Shown: positions 54,143 to 61,681, numbered from the stretch's first letter. The stretch is DNA of 64,000 nt from Protula sp. h YS-2021 (GCA_949752745.1 OX457027.1:88557720-88621719); one strand, 5' to 3'. Program-made: numbers and translations. Notes: a model not told the origin generated them from the sequence alone.

Positions 54143-54379
54143 TCAAATGGTATGGGTGCGTCGTCGTCGTTGCCTATATACCTCAGGATAGCGCGCGCCA
54201 TTCGACCAAGTATGCAAAGTCTCATCCTCTTTTACATCATCATCATCATCATGCTGATGGACTTTTCCTTCACAACACGCACTTGTGCATCGGATCTTCA
54301 CAGGAATAGTCGGTTTCTCTTCCTGGCCACCACCGCAACAACACCATAGCTCTTTCAACCATGTTAAAAATTTTCCCAT
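54143..54379 (-). CDS. Small protein with myristoylation- and palmitoylation-like N-terminus
   Basis: The 78-residue protein begins MGKFLTWLKELWCCCGGG. Gly2 and Thr6 fit the N-myristoylation pattern MGxxxS/T, and the CCC cluster is a typical palmitoylation site, so it is probably lipid-anchored. The rest is acidic with a DDDDD run and a basic end. It starts within the last codons of the preceding gene. The C-terminal part contains the penton TATA box. A virion or membrane adaptor role is inferred, not known. Confidence 0.55.
   Translation of the reverse strand: MGKFLTWLKELWCCCGGGQEEKPTIPVKIRCTSACCEGKVHQHDDDDDVKEDETLHTWSNGARYPEVYRQRRRRTHTI
54173..54180 (-). promoter_or_regulatory. TATA box proposed for penton
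   Basis: TATATAGG lies 44-51 bp before the ATG at 54,129, inside the coding sequence of the small lipidation-motif gene. It supports the shorter penton start. Confidence 0.45.
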
Positions 54380-54942
54380 CCTTTCGGAAACTGTCTTTGC
54401 TGACGCTGGTTCATTTCTGTTGCAATGTCTTCACGAGTGGTCTTTTTACTAAACGTCGTTTTTGGAATATTAGCATCGACAATTTCCTGGATAAACGGAT
54501 GCCAGCCATGGGGTGGTATGGTGCGTTCCTTTCTTCTTGTCGCTACCAATGCTTCTTTCATCAAATCAACCATGTTAGAATTTGTAATGACATCGCCCGT
54601 TTTCAACACAAGTTCATTCTTCTCTGTCCATGTCGTACCATGTTTCTTCAGGTCTGCTAAAAGTTGTTGTACTTTTCCATGATAGATCGGTTGAAAATGA
54701 CTTAACACTAGCTTTTCTAGTGGTGCTGGTGCTGGTTTTTGCTGCCGCTGTTGTTGGGACTGACTTGTTCGTAGATGGCGGCCAAGGAGTTGAGACATTT
54801 CCATGGCCTTTTCACGCGTTCGTTTCCCACGTAAAAGTGTCTTGACTTTTGCTTTGATGTCGCCACCATGTTTCCCCTTCTTTTCCAATAACAATTTGTA
54901 TTCATGTTCAGGAATGAGAACCATTTTCATAGCATGCTTCAT
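54364..54942 (-). CDS. Conserved Polinton protein of unknown function
   Basis: The 192-residue protein starts MKHAMKMVLIPEHEYKLLLE, the usual opening of a protein found between core and penton genes in animal Polintons. It then has a basic/Gln-rich linker and a C-terminal domain containing TGDVITNSNMVDLMKEAL and PPHGWHPFIQEIVDANIPK. The pattern is recognised from memory of such elements; the role is not established. The ATG overlaps the preceding stop as ATGA. Confidence 0.7.
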   Translation of the reverse strand: MKHAMKMVLIPEHEYKLLLEKKGKHGGDIKAKVKTLLRGKRTREKAMEMSQLLGRHLRTSQSQQQRQQKPAPAPLEKLVLSHFQPIYHGKVQQLLADLKKHGTTWTEKNELVLKTGDVITNSNMVDLMKEALVATRRKERTIPPHGWHPFIQEIVDANIPKTTFSKKTTREDIATEMNQRQQRQFPKGWENF

Positions 54943-55265
54943 TTTAACAGCAGCTTGGCTAACAAGGGCAATGCAAATCTAGCAATCACTCCAATGAATC
55001 CTCCTTTCTGATTCACCAACTTCTTTTTTCGTCGAAGGGATATCTTCTTGTCTGCCAGAGTACGTAGGGTATGACGCTCACGCTTGAATACCTTATACCG
55101 TTTTGAGCTTAAGGGTAAATGTCCTCGCAATATATTCAAACAAATTTCAAACACGCTCGTTAATTCCTTCTTCGTAGCTTGCTGTAGCAAGGATTTACGC
55201 CGTCTAGGCCCACTGCGTGCAAGCAAATGAAGGAAAGGCTGGTTCGTTCGAATGCGTTTAGACAT
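54939..55265 (-). CDS. Basic core-type protein with hydrophobic C-terminus
   Basis: The 108-residue protein has the conserved pattern of a common Polinton/adintovirus gene: LLQQATKKEL, EICLNILRGHLPLS, RHTLRTLADKKISLRRKKKL, NQKGGF and a hydrophobic end (ALPLLAKLLLK). It resembles adenovirus core pX/mu-like proteins in composition. It is likely a virion DNA-binding or membrane-active component. It overlaps the ATPase end by 8 bp and the next gene by 4 bp. Confidence 0.75.
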   Translation of the reverse strand: MSKRIRTNQPFLHLLARSGPRRRKSLLQQATKKELTSVFEICLNILRGHLPLSSKRYKVFKRERHTLRTLADKKISLRRKKKLVNQKGGFIGVIARFALPLLAKLLLK

Positions 55266-55917
55266 CTTGACTGCGAATGGTTAAATGACTTGGTTCTTGG
55301 TCGTACACGGCTTTATCAATATATATATAATGGGTATCTTTTGGTAAAATGCCTGTACGAATACGCAGTTGATCATTCGTCTTCGGCTTCAAGTCAATGA
55401 ATAAATAACCATGGGGTTTGCTGGTAGCATCTTGATAGGCTTCTATGAGAAATTGAGATCTTCCAGGATACATTTGCCGCGCCAATGTACTGACTTGCTG
55501 ACTGTCTCTCGGATTTTTAAACAGAATGATATAATCGGTATTCAAACTAATATTTCGCATCTCTTTCCCATGATGGAATAAATTATGCACAATAAAGATG
55601 ATACTTAGATTTTGATGACTGCTACCCACACTAAAAAGACGTGTCATACGCTCATCGCTATGGCATCTGGTCATTAAGTCATCAATGATGAGTAGGTTTG
55701 GTTTTTTCGGGTTAAAGCGCTCTTCAATGTCATCTGGGATGCCTTGGTAAAATGTCACACCCTTCATTCCCTTGTACAAAGGTTGATCTGCTGCATAGAG
55801 CCATAAAATGCTTTTCGGAGAGGGGTGAATCAACTTTTGTTCAAGAATTTCCTTCACCAGAGACGTTTTGCCACTGCCTGTAGGCCCAGAGACCAAGCAT
55901 GTAAAGGGATGCTTCAT
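55258..55917 (-). CDS. ATPase: Genome-packaging ATPase, FtsK/HerA type
   Basis: The 219-residue protein has Walker A GPTGSGKT (11-18) and Walker B LLIIDD (75-80). An HxxN-type sensor region (SHQNLSIIFIVHN) follows. This is the A32-like/FtsK-HerA packaging ATPase of Polintons, powering DNA entry into the capsid. The ATG at 55,917 overlaps the integrase stop (ATGA); the longer frame upstream starts with TTG and is rejected. Confidence 0.93.
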   Translation of the reverse strand: MKHPFTCLVSGPTGSGKTSLVKEILEQKLIHPSPKSILWLYAADQPLYKGMKGVTFYQGIPDDIEERFNPKKPNLLIIDDLMTRCHSDERMTRLFSVGSSHQNLSIIFIVHNLFHHGKEMRNISLNTDYIILFKNPRDSQQVSTLARQMYPGRSQFLIEAYQDATSKPHGYLFIDLKPKTNDQLRIRTGILPKDTHYIYIDKAVYDQEPSHLTIRSQDV

Positions 55918-57020
55918 CTTTGAATGTCTGTTTCTTTCACCCAACTGTTAAAATTGCTTGGCCAACCTAACCACTTGACAAGTAATTCTTTCACACCTCC
56001 TCGCCTTTTACGGGTTTTCAAGACTTTTTCAATTCTGTAGACAGATTCAATATCTTTGGTCACTTTCTGCAGTTCCTCCTCATAGAAATGCCCATCAATA
56101 TCTTCGTCTAAAAAGTCTTTCACACGATACAAATGGATTCCTTGCTTCTTACACCGATGTGTGACTATAAAGACTTCTTGCGTCCATTTGATGTGATAAT
56201 CCCGTTGAAACACATATTTAATGTGGGAAATGCGAACATGATCGCCAATGTTCAATTTATACTTCTTCTTCTTCTTCTTCGGTTTCAATTTGAGTTTGTC
56301 GACATACATATACTTCCACACTTTCGATTCGTTGTCTTTACGAATCTCGGCTGGAGCATACTTATTCGGAAGGGAGCCATGAGGCCTATGGTTGTAATTG
56401 TACACCAAGTCTGGAAGGATGTCTACGTAACGGTAAGTTTGATTATGTAGAAAATACCGATACATCATCCCCTTTAGAGTACGAATGACTCTCTCAGCAA
56501 AGTTGGCTTTGGTTTCATTCTTTGTGGTATAAGCATGAATGCCCTCCTTCTTCAAAAATGCTTTGACCCATCTGTTTTTAAATTCCGTTCCTTTATCGGA
56601 CCTTAGAGTGCGTGGTCTTCGGCGCGTGTCATGAAAAATCTTTTGAAAAGCTTGTATGACGCTGGTATGTGATTTATTAGGTAGTGGCTGCACCCACACA
56701 TATTTGGAAAACACATCAATGACAATGAGTAAAAAGCGTGTGCCATCATTATAGGGAGCTATGTTTCCCATATCAGCCAAATCCACATCCCACATGTCAT
56801 CAATGCCCCGTGTAATCACACGTTGTCTTTTGAACCTGTATTTGACAGGTTGGAGTAAACTGAATGCGTCTTGATCCTGTAGCCATTTCTTCACTTGCGA
56901 CTGTGTCACTGGTTGATCATGCTTTCTTAAGATGTGATACAGTTTGTAAGGACCAGCAAATGCCCCGGGCTGTCCAGGTTTGAAGTATATATTCGTCAAG
57001 TAGTCTTTCCACGTCGACAT
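55914..57020 (-). CDS. INT: Retroviral-type integrase with chromodomain
   Basis: The 368-residue protein has a DDE core: D80 in DVDLADM, D142 in RSDKGTEF and E176 in KANFAERVIR. The C-terminal chromodomain runs from about 318 (YRIEKVLKTRKR, LVKWLGWP, SWVKETDI). It would join element ends to host DNA, giving the 6-bp duplication; the chromodomain may bind histone marks. The ATG at 57,020 gives the usual start (MSTWKDYL); the longer frame upstream is GC-rich spacer without ATG. Confidence 0.95.
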   Translation of the reverse strand: MSTWKDYLTNIYFKPGQPGAFAGPYKLYHILRKHDQPVTQSQVKKWLQDQDAFSLLQPVKYRFKRQRVITRGIDDMWDVDLADMGNIAPYNDGTRFLLIVIDVFSKYVWVQPLPNKSHTSVIQAFQKIFHDTRRRPRTLRSDKGTEFKNRWVKAFLKKEGIHAYTTKNETKANFAERVIRTLKGMMYRYFLHNQTYRYVDILPDLVYNYNHRPHGSLPNKYAPAEIRKDNESKVWKYMYVDKLKLKPKKKKKKYKLNIGDHVRISHIKYVFQRDYHIKWTQEVFIVTHRCKKQGIHLYRVKDFLDEDIDGHFYEEELQKVTKDIESVYRIEKVLKTRKRRGGVKELLVKWLGWPSNFNSWVKETDIQR

Positions 57021-57319
57021 GGTCACACCGAATGAAAAGCAACAACACGAGCAGCGCAGCAGCAGCGCAGCAGCAGCACTTGCTTGACGTCTCGAGTGAA
57101 AGAGGTTGCTTACGGGACACACTAGGGTTTTTTTTATTTGCACTAGGGGGGGGGGGGGGTGGAGAGGCAGTAGATATGTGAAGTTTTTTAACGAGGTCGT
57201 CTCGTGGGCTAAACACGGTTTTATCACGACATGAGGCCAAAAACCAAAAAAAAAAATCCACCTTCTCAACAAAAACAGCTTTTTATTTAACTCAACCAAC
57301 ATCGCTTAACTCACAAGTT
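57021..57319. other. Spacer before integrase
   Basis: The plus strand shows GCAGCGCAGCAGCAGC repeats, a G run at 57,147-57,160, and TTTATT at 57282-57287, which is AATAAA for the 57320-57652 gene. No TATA box is evident near the integrase ATG. Confidence 0.5.
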
Positions 57320-57652
57320 TTACAAATCAAGTATAGATACAATGGTGTGAATAACTGGAGACCATTGGTCTTCAATGAATACTAGCCACTGACTGAGTTC
57401 ATCGAGTGTAATCGGATCTACACCATATTTCTCACAACGCTGATTTGCATTCTCTAACACTTTATCTAAATGAATATAATATTTAGCTTCATTCCAATAT
57501 GTATAGACACATGCAAAATAACAAGTATGTTCTTGACACTCTTCATGTTGGCAAGCAGGACATACTAACCATGCAAACTTTTTTACAGCCGATAACATTT
57601 CTTCACAATAAGCTTTTTGCACAATATATTGTCTCAGTGTCATATCTGCCAT
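57320..57652 (-). CDS. Small Cys/His-containing protein, accessory family member 1
   Basis: The 110-residue protein begins MADMTLRQYIVQKAYCEEML. It has CPACQHEECQEHTC (a possible zinc site), then YTYWNEAKYYIHLD, RCEKYGV and ITLDELSQWL. The order of a YV/K-rich start, an aromatic-Trp segment and a C-[DE] motif is shared with the genes at 58301-58833 and 59546-59980, so they may be diverged paralogues. Function is unknown. AATAAA (minus 57287-57282) follows the stop by 33 bp. Confidence 0.6.
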   Translation of the reverse strand: MADMTLRQYIVQKAYCEEMLSAVKKFAWLVCPACQHEECQEHTCYFACVYTYWNEAKYYIHLDKVLENANQRCEKYGVDPITLDELSQWLVFIEDQWSPVIHTIVSILDL

Positions 57653-57718
57653 GTCTGTATACTCTTGAGAACTTCACTCTTTACGCTGTCAAGTTCAGCA
57701 CGCGGGGGGGGGGGGAGT

Positions 57719-58288
57719 TCATAGGTTCACAAAAACACGTCTCCACACCAGGACTGGTGAGCGGCTGGGCGAGCGGCTGGGCGGCGGCGGCGGCGGCGAC
57801 GACAACGGCAAGTAAGATGATGTTGGAGGCACAGTCTCTTTTATACCCCCCGTCACACACAACTGTTCTAACAACTTTCCCATGATATTCTGACCAGGAT
57901 ATCCACGAGATGACACATGTTTCACACCAGCTCCCCACCAAGGATCATAGGTGGCTTCCACTAAAGTCTTGTCTTTGCAGTCTTTTAACTTGTTGCGAAA
58001 CGATGCACACTGATTCCATTTGACTTGTAACACCTCTTGCATTTTGCTTCTCTTCACTGTATGCCATAAAGGACATGGCTTTATCACTTGGGCGATACGT
58101 TTTGCTTCATAGCCATTTCTGGATAACACAATAGCTGAAGCAATATCTGGACGGTGATGAAACACGGCTTTCTCATATTGATACAACGCTTCACTCGAGT
58201 TGAATGTATGTCCATACTTTTCAAGGCGTGCTGGAAACATGTTGGAAAGAACATCCTTATGACCGCTAAATAGTACACGATTCTCCAT
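57719..58288 (-). CDS. NADAR (YbiA-like) domain protein
   Basis: Residues 5-145 follow the NADAR family closely: LFSGHKDVLSNMFP, FNSSEALYQYEKA (E33), W75, M83-x-x-V-L-x-x-K-W, TLVEATYDPWWGAGV (E111, D115, WG) and GQNIMGKLL. NADAR proteins act on ADP-ribose-type N-glycosidic bonds; YbiA handles riboflavin intermediates and phage-linked members remove ADP-ribose from guanine. A host-defence or nucleotide-metabolism role is inferred. The C-terminal 40 residues are Ser/Pro-rich low complexity and include a TATAAAAG string (minus 57846-57837). Confidence 0.78.
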   Translation of the reverse strand: MENRVLFSGHKDVLSNMFPARLEKYGHTFNSSEALYQYEKAVFHHRPDIASAIVLSRNGYEAKRIAQVIKPCPLWHTVKRSKMQEVLQVKWNQCASFRNKLKDCKDKTLVEATYDPWWGAGVKHVSSRGYPGQNIMGKLLEQLCVTGGIKETVPPTSSYLPLSSPPPPPPSRSPSRSPVLVWRRVFVNL

Positions 58289-58299
58289 GGCGACTTTGA

Positions 58300-58305
58300 T
58301 TTATT
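58300..58305 (-). terminator. Polyadenylation signal overlapping a stop codon
   Basis: AATAAA on the minus strand contains the TAA (58303-58301) of the preceding gene, another case of overlapping signals in this compact element. Confidence 0.5.
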
Positions 58306-58833
58306 CTAACATGCCTTCTTCCTGCAATACAATATGTTTGAATATATCTGCTACCTCTTCTATCATCTTCTTTCTTTGTTCACGTTGAAACCACTCACAT
58401 AAAATTAAATTTGCTAGAAAGAAAAACATTGTTAGCTGTTGCTGCTGCTGTTGGTTTTTTAGAGTTATGAGTGTTAAAAAAGGGGAGAAGGAGGGGGGGA
58501 GGGGCTTACCTGACAAAGCTGATAAGGCTGCTCAGTTTCCTCTTCTTCTTGTAGTCCACAGCAATCTCTCAAATAATCCACCACGGTGAAATATGCTTCC
58601 ACGTCAGTGCGAGCAGAATAGAGGGCAGCATCAAAGTCAAAGTCAGGATCTTCTTCTACTCCAATTGCGTCACATTCTCCAAGAAATCGTGAATGTAGTT
58701 CAATCACATCAAGACTGTGATGTACAACATCCCAATAAGCGTCCAAGTGATAAAGCTGATAGTCTGGAGTGCCGCAGCAAGCCAGTTTAGCAATCATCAA
58801 GTCAACATAAGCTTTTCTAAAACATGCATCCAT
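58301..58833 (-). CDS. Small acidic protein, probably spliced, accessory family member 2
   Basis: Exon 1 (58833-58510) starts MDACFRKAYVDLMIAKL and ends at a perfect donor, CAG followed by GTAAGC at 58,509. The intron (about 62 bp, to 58,448) ends in a run of CAG triplets, any of which keeps frame. Exon 2 (from 58,447) gives Gln residues and FFFLANLILCEWFQREQRKK, ending at 58,301, for about 156 residues. Unspliced, the frame runs into repeats and stops at 58,474. A further acceptor, TTTCTTTCTAG at 58,414, would put exon 2 out of frame. The protein shares a layout with 57320-57652 and 59546-59980. Confidence 0.55.
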
Positions 58834-58867
58834 CTTGTTTGCTGTGCGTGTGTGTGTGTGAGGGCTT

Positions 58868-59503
58868 CTACTGTGCTTCACACACCTTAAGTACTCCACA
58901 CTTGCCGCAGAAGTTGCTTGGTTCACACATCTGACAATTGTACTTGTGGCAGTGGCAATAATAATCCTCCATATATCCGCAAGCACCGCAATAGTCACAG
59001 GTAAGTCCAAGTTGATTTTGTACATCCATATTCTCCAACCGAACTTCAGCCAGTCTTTTCTTGGATAACTTTGACACCTTCATCCGATCATCCTTTTGCA
59101 ACTTGATGATCGTTTTCTTGCCATGGCATTCCGTACACGGTTCACCCGATAAGGCGGAGTCGATGTGATCCATCTCCTGAAGCAGTGCCTCCCATTCACC
59201 ATCATTCATGTTGATGTGATGTGTGTATTCTTTCCCTTCAAACCGTGATGTACGCACGAAGCTCACATAGCGCATGTCCAAGTATGAAATGACTTCAAGC
59301 CACTTTGTTTCCGTTAAGTACAGTTTGAAGCCAATGTCGCGGCATTTTTTCACGTTCTGACACACAATCTTCCACAAAGATGGGGAATAAGCACACCATC
59401 TCTCTCCACGTTTGATGCGTAGAAATGGTCCATATTGTCCATGCTCCACAGTAATGGTTAAGTTGGCACTAATTTTAAAACTGCTGCTTGTCTTGTTCTC
59501 CAT
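58868..59503 (-). CDS. PC4-like repeats fused to a Cys-rich zinc module
   Basis: The 211-residue protein has two strand-then-helix units (about 15-55, NLTITVEHG...PSLWKIVCQN; 58-116, KWLEVISYL...INMNDGEWEALLQEMDHID). The second ends like the plus-strand small genes. The rest (123-208) is Cys-rich: CTEC, CDYCGAC, CHCHKYNCQMC, FCGKCGVLKVC, suggesting three zinc sites. The fusion would join single-strand or promoter DNA binding to a zinc module. ATG at 59,503 is 38 bp after TATAAAAGGG; an upstream GTG start is rejected. Confidence 0.6.
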   Translation of the reverse strand: MENKTSSSFKISANLTITVEHGQYGPFLRIKRGERWCAYSPSLWKIVCQNVKKCRDIGFKLYLTETKWLEVISYLDMRYVSFVRTSRFEGKEYTHHINMNDGEWEALLQEMDHIDSALSGEPCTECHGKKTIIKLQKDDRMKVSKLSKKRLAEVRLENMDVQNQLGLTCDYCGACGYMEDYYCHCHKYNCQMCEPSNFCGKCGVLKVCEAQ

Positions 59504-59540
59504 GACTGCTACACTGTACTGATGAGGTCCATACACACAC

Positions 59541-59550
59541 CCCTTTTATA
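59541..59550 (-). promoter_or_regulatory. TATA box overlapping a stop codon
   Basis: TATAAAAGGG on the minus strand contains the TAA (59548-59546) of the preceding gene and lies 38-47 bp before the ATG at 59,503. Confidence 0.65.
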
Positions 59551-59980
59551 CCCAACCATCCGCTGAGTCAAGCTTTTCAAACTGCTTGCAAAGCTTTGAA
59601 TTCACTTCCACTCGTCCATGGTTGAATCGAACAAGGTCTGATACATTCGTCGTCAATGGAACATCATCATCATAAAGTAAAATGATTCTTGCAGCTACAA
59701 CTAACATGAGCTCCTCTGCCCAAATTGTATTCGCGTGGATAAATGCTGAATCAATGTCATAAGCTGATAGTATATGTAGATCTTCACAGTCACGTAGAAA
59801 CGAGTCGATGAAATAATCACTTGGAATAGTCTTTCCAACAGCTTCCCAATGCAGATGTAAATTCTTCACTTGCTCCATCCATTCCCATTCAACATCAGGA
59901 AGCTTTGAAAATACATAGTTAGTATAATTCACTTTGAAGATATCATCCATAGTCTCACATCTGTAAAATGGTGAAGACAT
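59546..59980 (-). CDS. Small acidic protein, accessory family member 3
   Basis: The 144-residue protein starts MSSPFYRCETMDDIFKVNYTN, with a second ATG at residue 11. It then has LHLHWEAVGKTI, FLRDCEDLHIL, YDIDSAFIH and a hydrophobic helix (LMLVVAARIILL). The arrangement resembles the genes at 58301-58833 (MDACF, YWDVVHH, GECDAIG, FDFDAAL) and 57320-57652. No known family is recognised. TATAAAAGGG lies 50-59 bp before the ATG, and its own stop lies in the next gene's TATA box. Confidence 0.65.
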   Translation of the reverse strand: MSSPFYRCETMDDIFKVNYTNYVFSKLPDVEWEWMEQVKNLHLHWEAVGKTIPSDYFIDSFLRDCEDLHILSAYDIDSAFIHANTIWAEELMLVVAARIILLYDDDVPLTTNVSDLVRFNHGRVEVNSKLCKQFEKLDSADGWV

Positions 59981-60029
59981 TGCGGTGAAGGATTGCAGAC
60001 TTTGTGATCCGCCGCGCGCTGCCGCCGCC

Positions 60030-60039
60030 CCCTTTTATA
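60030..60039 (-). promoter_or_regulatory. TATA box of the gene at 59546-59980
   Basis: TATAAAAGGG on the minus strand begins 4 bp after the TAA of the upstream gene (60046-60044) and 50-59 bp before the ATG at 59,980. Confidence 0.65.
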
Positions 60040-60043
60040 CCTT

Positions 60044-61150
60044 TTACATGTAAGTTTTCATGAGATGCTTGTAAAATCGCGGAGTCATCTCATTGACACC
60101 ATCCAGAAAGGCTGTTGGTAAACCACCTGTTAAAGATTGTCTCATGACAATCACTAAAAAGTCTCCTGGGGTCCGATGCCCTAGTATCCATTGAAACAGC
60201 ATTGACATGGTGAAATGTCCTTTTTCATAGAGGTAGGCCATCATATCATACACCTGAATGCGTTCTTCAAGGTATTTGAAACCATGCAGCATGACCTTTG
60301 CACATTTGGAATCGCAACCCTCATTCACACACTTCGGCTCTGGCAGACACAACGCCTTAAACTGCTCCTCATGAAAGAGTCTAAACAGTTGAATGAAACG
60401 CCGAGTCATGGCTTCGGTGATCTTTGGCTCTGACGCCGGAACATCCTCGTGGGTTCCTTCTAGCATGAACATGAGCATCATGACAGGGCTCATTTCTTCC
60501 ATTAGGTACGCGTACGTGTGCTTGTTGAAAAAGCCTTCTTCACATAAGAGCCAAAAAATGTTGCTATCAATCAGAGGAAGCACGGCTTGAAAGTTTCTTT
60601 TCAACAGCGACACATCTTTCTCAGTCACAAATATGGTCTTACTCGATTCAAATTTCAAATGCTTGCCTTCTTCATCATCACTTAACACTTCTCCCTCCTC
60701 AAGCTCCTCCTCCTCGGGCTCGCTAGCGCTGGACTCGTCGTCGCTCACTTCTTCCTTAAGTTGCTTCAAATGAGCTTCTAACTTTGTGCTGAGGTGTGTG
60801 TTTCGACCATTGACAAGTGCATGTGCAACCCAGATTGGGTAGTCGGGGCCCTCAGGATCTGGCATGTCTTGCTCCATTCCTTGCTGTATCCCTTGCTGCA
60901 CTGGAAGTATATCTAACGGAGCAGTAGTAGCGGCGCCTAACGCTTCCTTATCATCTAGCATTGGCTGTACTGTGCCGTCTAATGGAATGTCTAACAGTTC
61001 CTCCAAGTCTTTTTCAGCCTCTGTCATGTTCACCAGGAATGCATCAATCTCTTCCACTGGTAATACTGGCATGACATCAAAAGTATACCCAAACAAATCG
61101 TCCATGTTGATAGCTGGAAAAAGAGGAGGTGTATTCAGCAACGCTTCCAT
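60044..61150 (-). CDS. Acidic protein with two death-fold (CARD-like) regions
   Basis: The 368-residue protein has an acidic N-terminal half, including a D/E/S-rich stretch at 134-162. Two all-helical regions follow. Region 1 (about 177-265: DVSLLKRNFQAVLPLI, LLCEEGFFNKHTYAYLM, FIQLFRLF) has the helix spacing of a CARD. Region 2 (about 284-345: FKYLEERIQVYDMMAYLYEK, TPGDFLVIVM) is similar. Death-fold domains act in apoptosis and inflammasome signalling, and viral copies usually block it. This is a pattern-based inference. ATG at 61,150 is chosen since the longer frame starts at TTG and lies at the TATATAAGGG box. Confidence 0.55.
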   Translation of the reverse strand: MEALLNTPPLFPAINMDDLFGYTFDVMPVLPVEEIDAFLVNMTEAEKDLEELLDIPLDGTVQPMLDDKEALGAATTAPLDILPVQQGIQQGMEQDMPDPEGPDYPIWVAHALVNGRNTHLSTKLEAHLKQLKEEVSDDESSASEPEEEELEEGEVLSDDEEGKHLKFESSKTIFVTEKDVSLLKRNFQAVLPLIDSNIFWLLCEEGFFNKHTYAYLMEEMSPVMMLMFMLEGTHEDVPASEPKITEAMTRRFIQLFRLFHEEQFKALCLPEPKCVNEGCDSKCAKVMLHGFKYLEERIQVYDMMAYLYEKGHFTMSMLFQWILGHRTPGDFLVIVMRQSLTGGLPTAFLDGVNEMTPRFYKHLMKTYM

Positions 61151-61178
61151 GATTTTTTGACCACATCTCGACAACAGA

Positions 61179-61188
61179 CCCTTATATA
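61179..61188 (-). promoter_or_regulatory. TATA box of the death-fold-like gene
   Basis: TATATAAGGG on the minus strand lies 29-38 bp before the ATG at 61,150. Confidence 0.6.
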
Positions 61189-61289
61189 TGAGTTTTGATG
61201 CTGAAATTGGGAGGGAGGGAGGGGGGGGGGGTGGGTGGGTGGTCGTTTTTTTTTTCTACACTTCAGCGCGGAAGCCGCCGCTAAAGCCA

Positions 61290-61580
61290 CCGCTAAAGCC
61301 ACCGCTAAAGCCATCGTTATTTCAACTCTTTTAATCACGCTAACAACTGCATAAATGGCATTTCGTTTACATAACCATTCATTTCGTCAAGATAAATGTG
61401 TGGAAAATGCTTTTAAAACCCCTCACATAAGTTTCTTTTTGTTTGGGAAATGATTTTTGCCTCTTCTTTCGTGGTAGGGGGGGGGTCGACACGCTGTGCG
61501 CTGTACTAGGGGGGGGGGTCGTCGTCGACATACTGTGTGCCGTGCGCTGTACGCTGTACAGGGGGGGGGTGGTCTAACGT
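61290..61580. repeat. Subterminal inverted repeat, right
   Basis: This is the inverted relative of 44,572-44,915 and lies between the death-fold-like gene and the proline-rich gene. GGTGGTCTAACG, GTCGTCGTCGACA, ACATAAGTTTCTTTTTG, CATTTCGTCAAG and GTTATTTCAA keep the mirrored order. A GCTAAAGCCACC triplicate lies beside it at 61,270-61,315. Confidence 0.65.
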
Positions 61581-61681
61581 TTAGCTTCCACACCATTTCG
61601 TCACATACACACATTTCGTCATCTCTGCCTGCCTGCTGCTGTTGCCATTTCGAACGCGACTCAGACACGAATACAAGCAGA

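Noticed and set aside
61496..61681. N-terminal extension of the proline-rich protein
   Set aside because: It crosses the C/G-run subterminal repeat; the first sensible ATG is 61,682.
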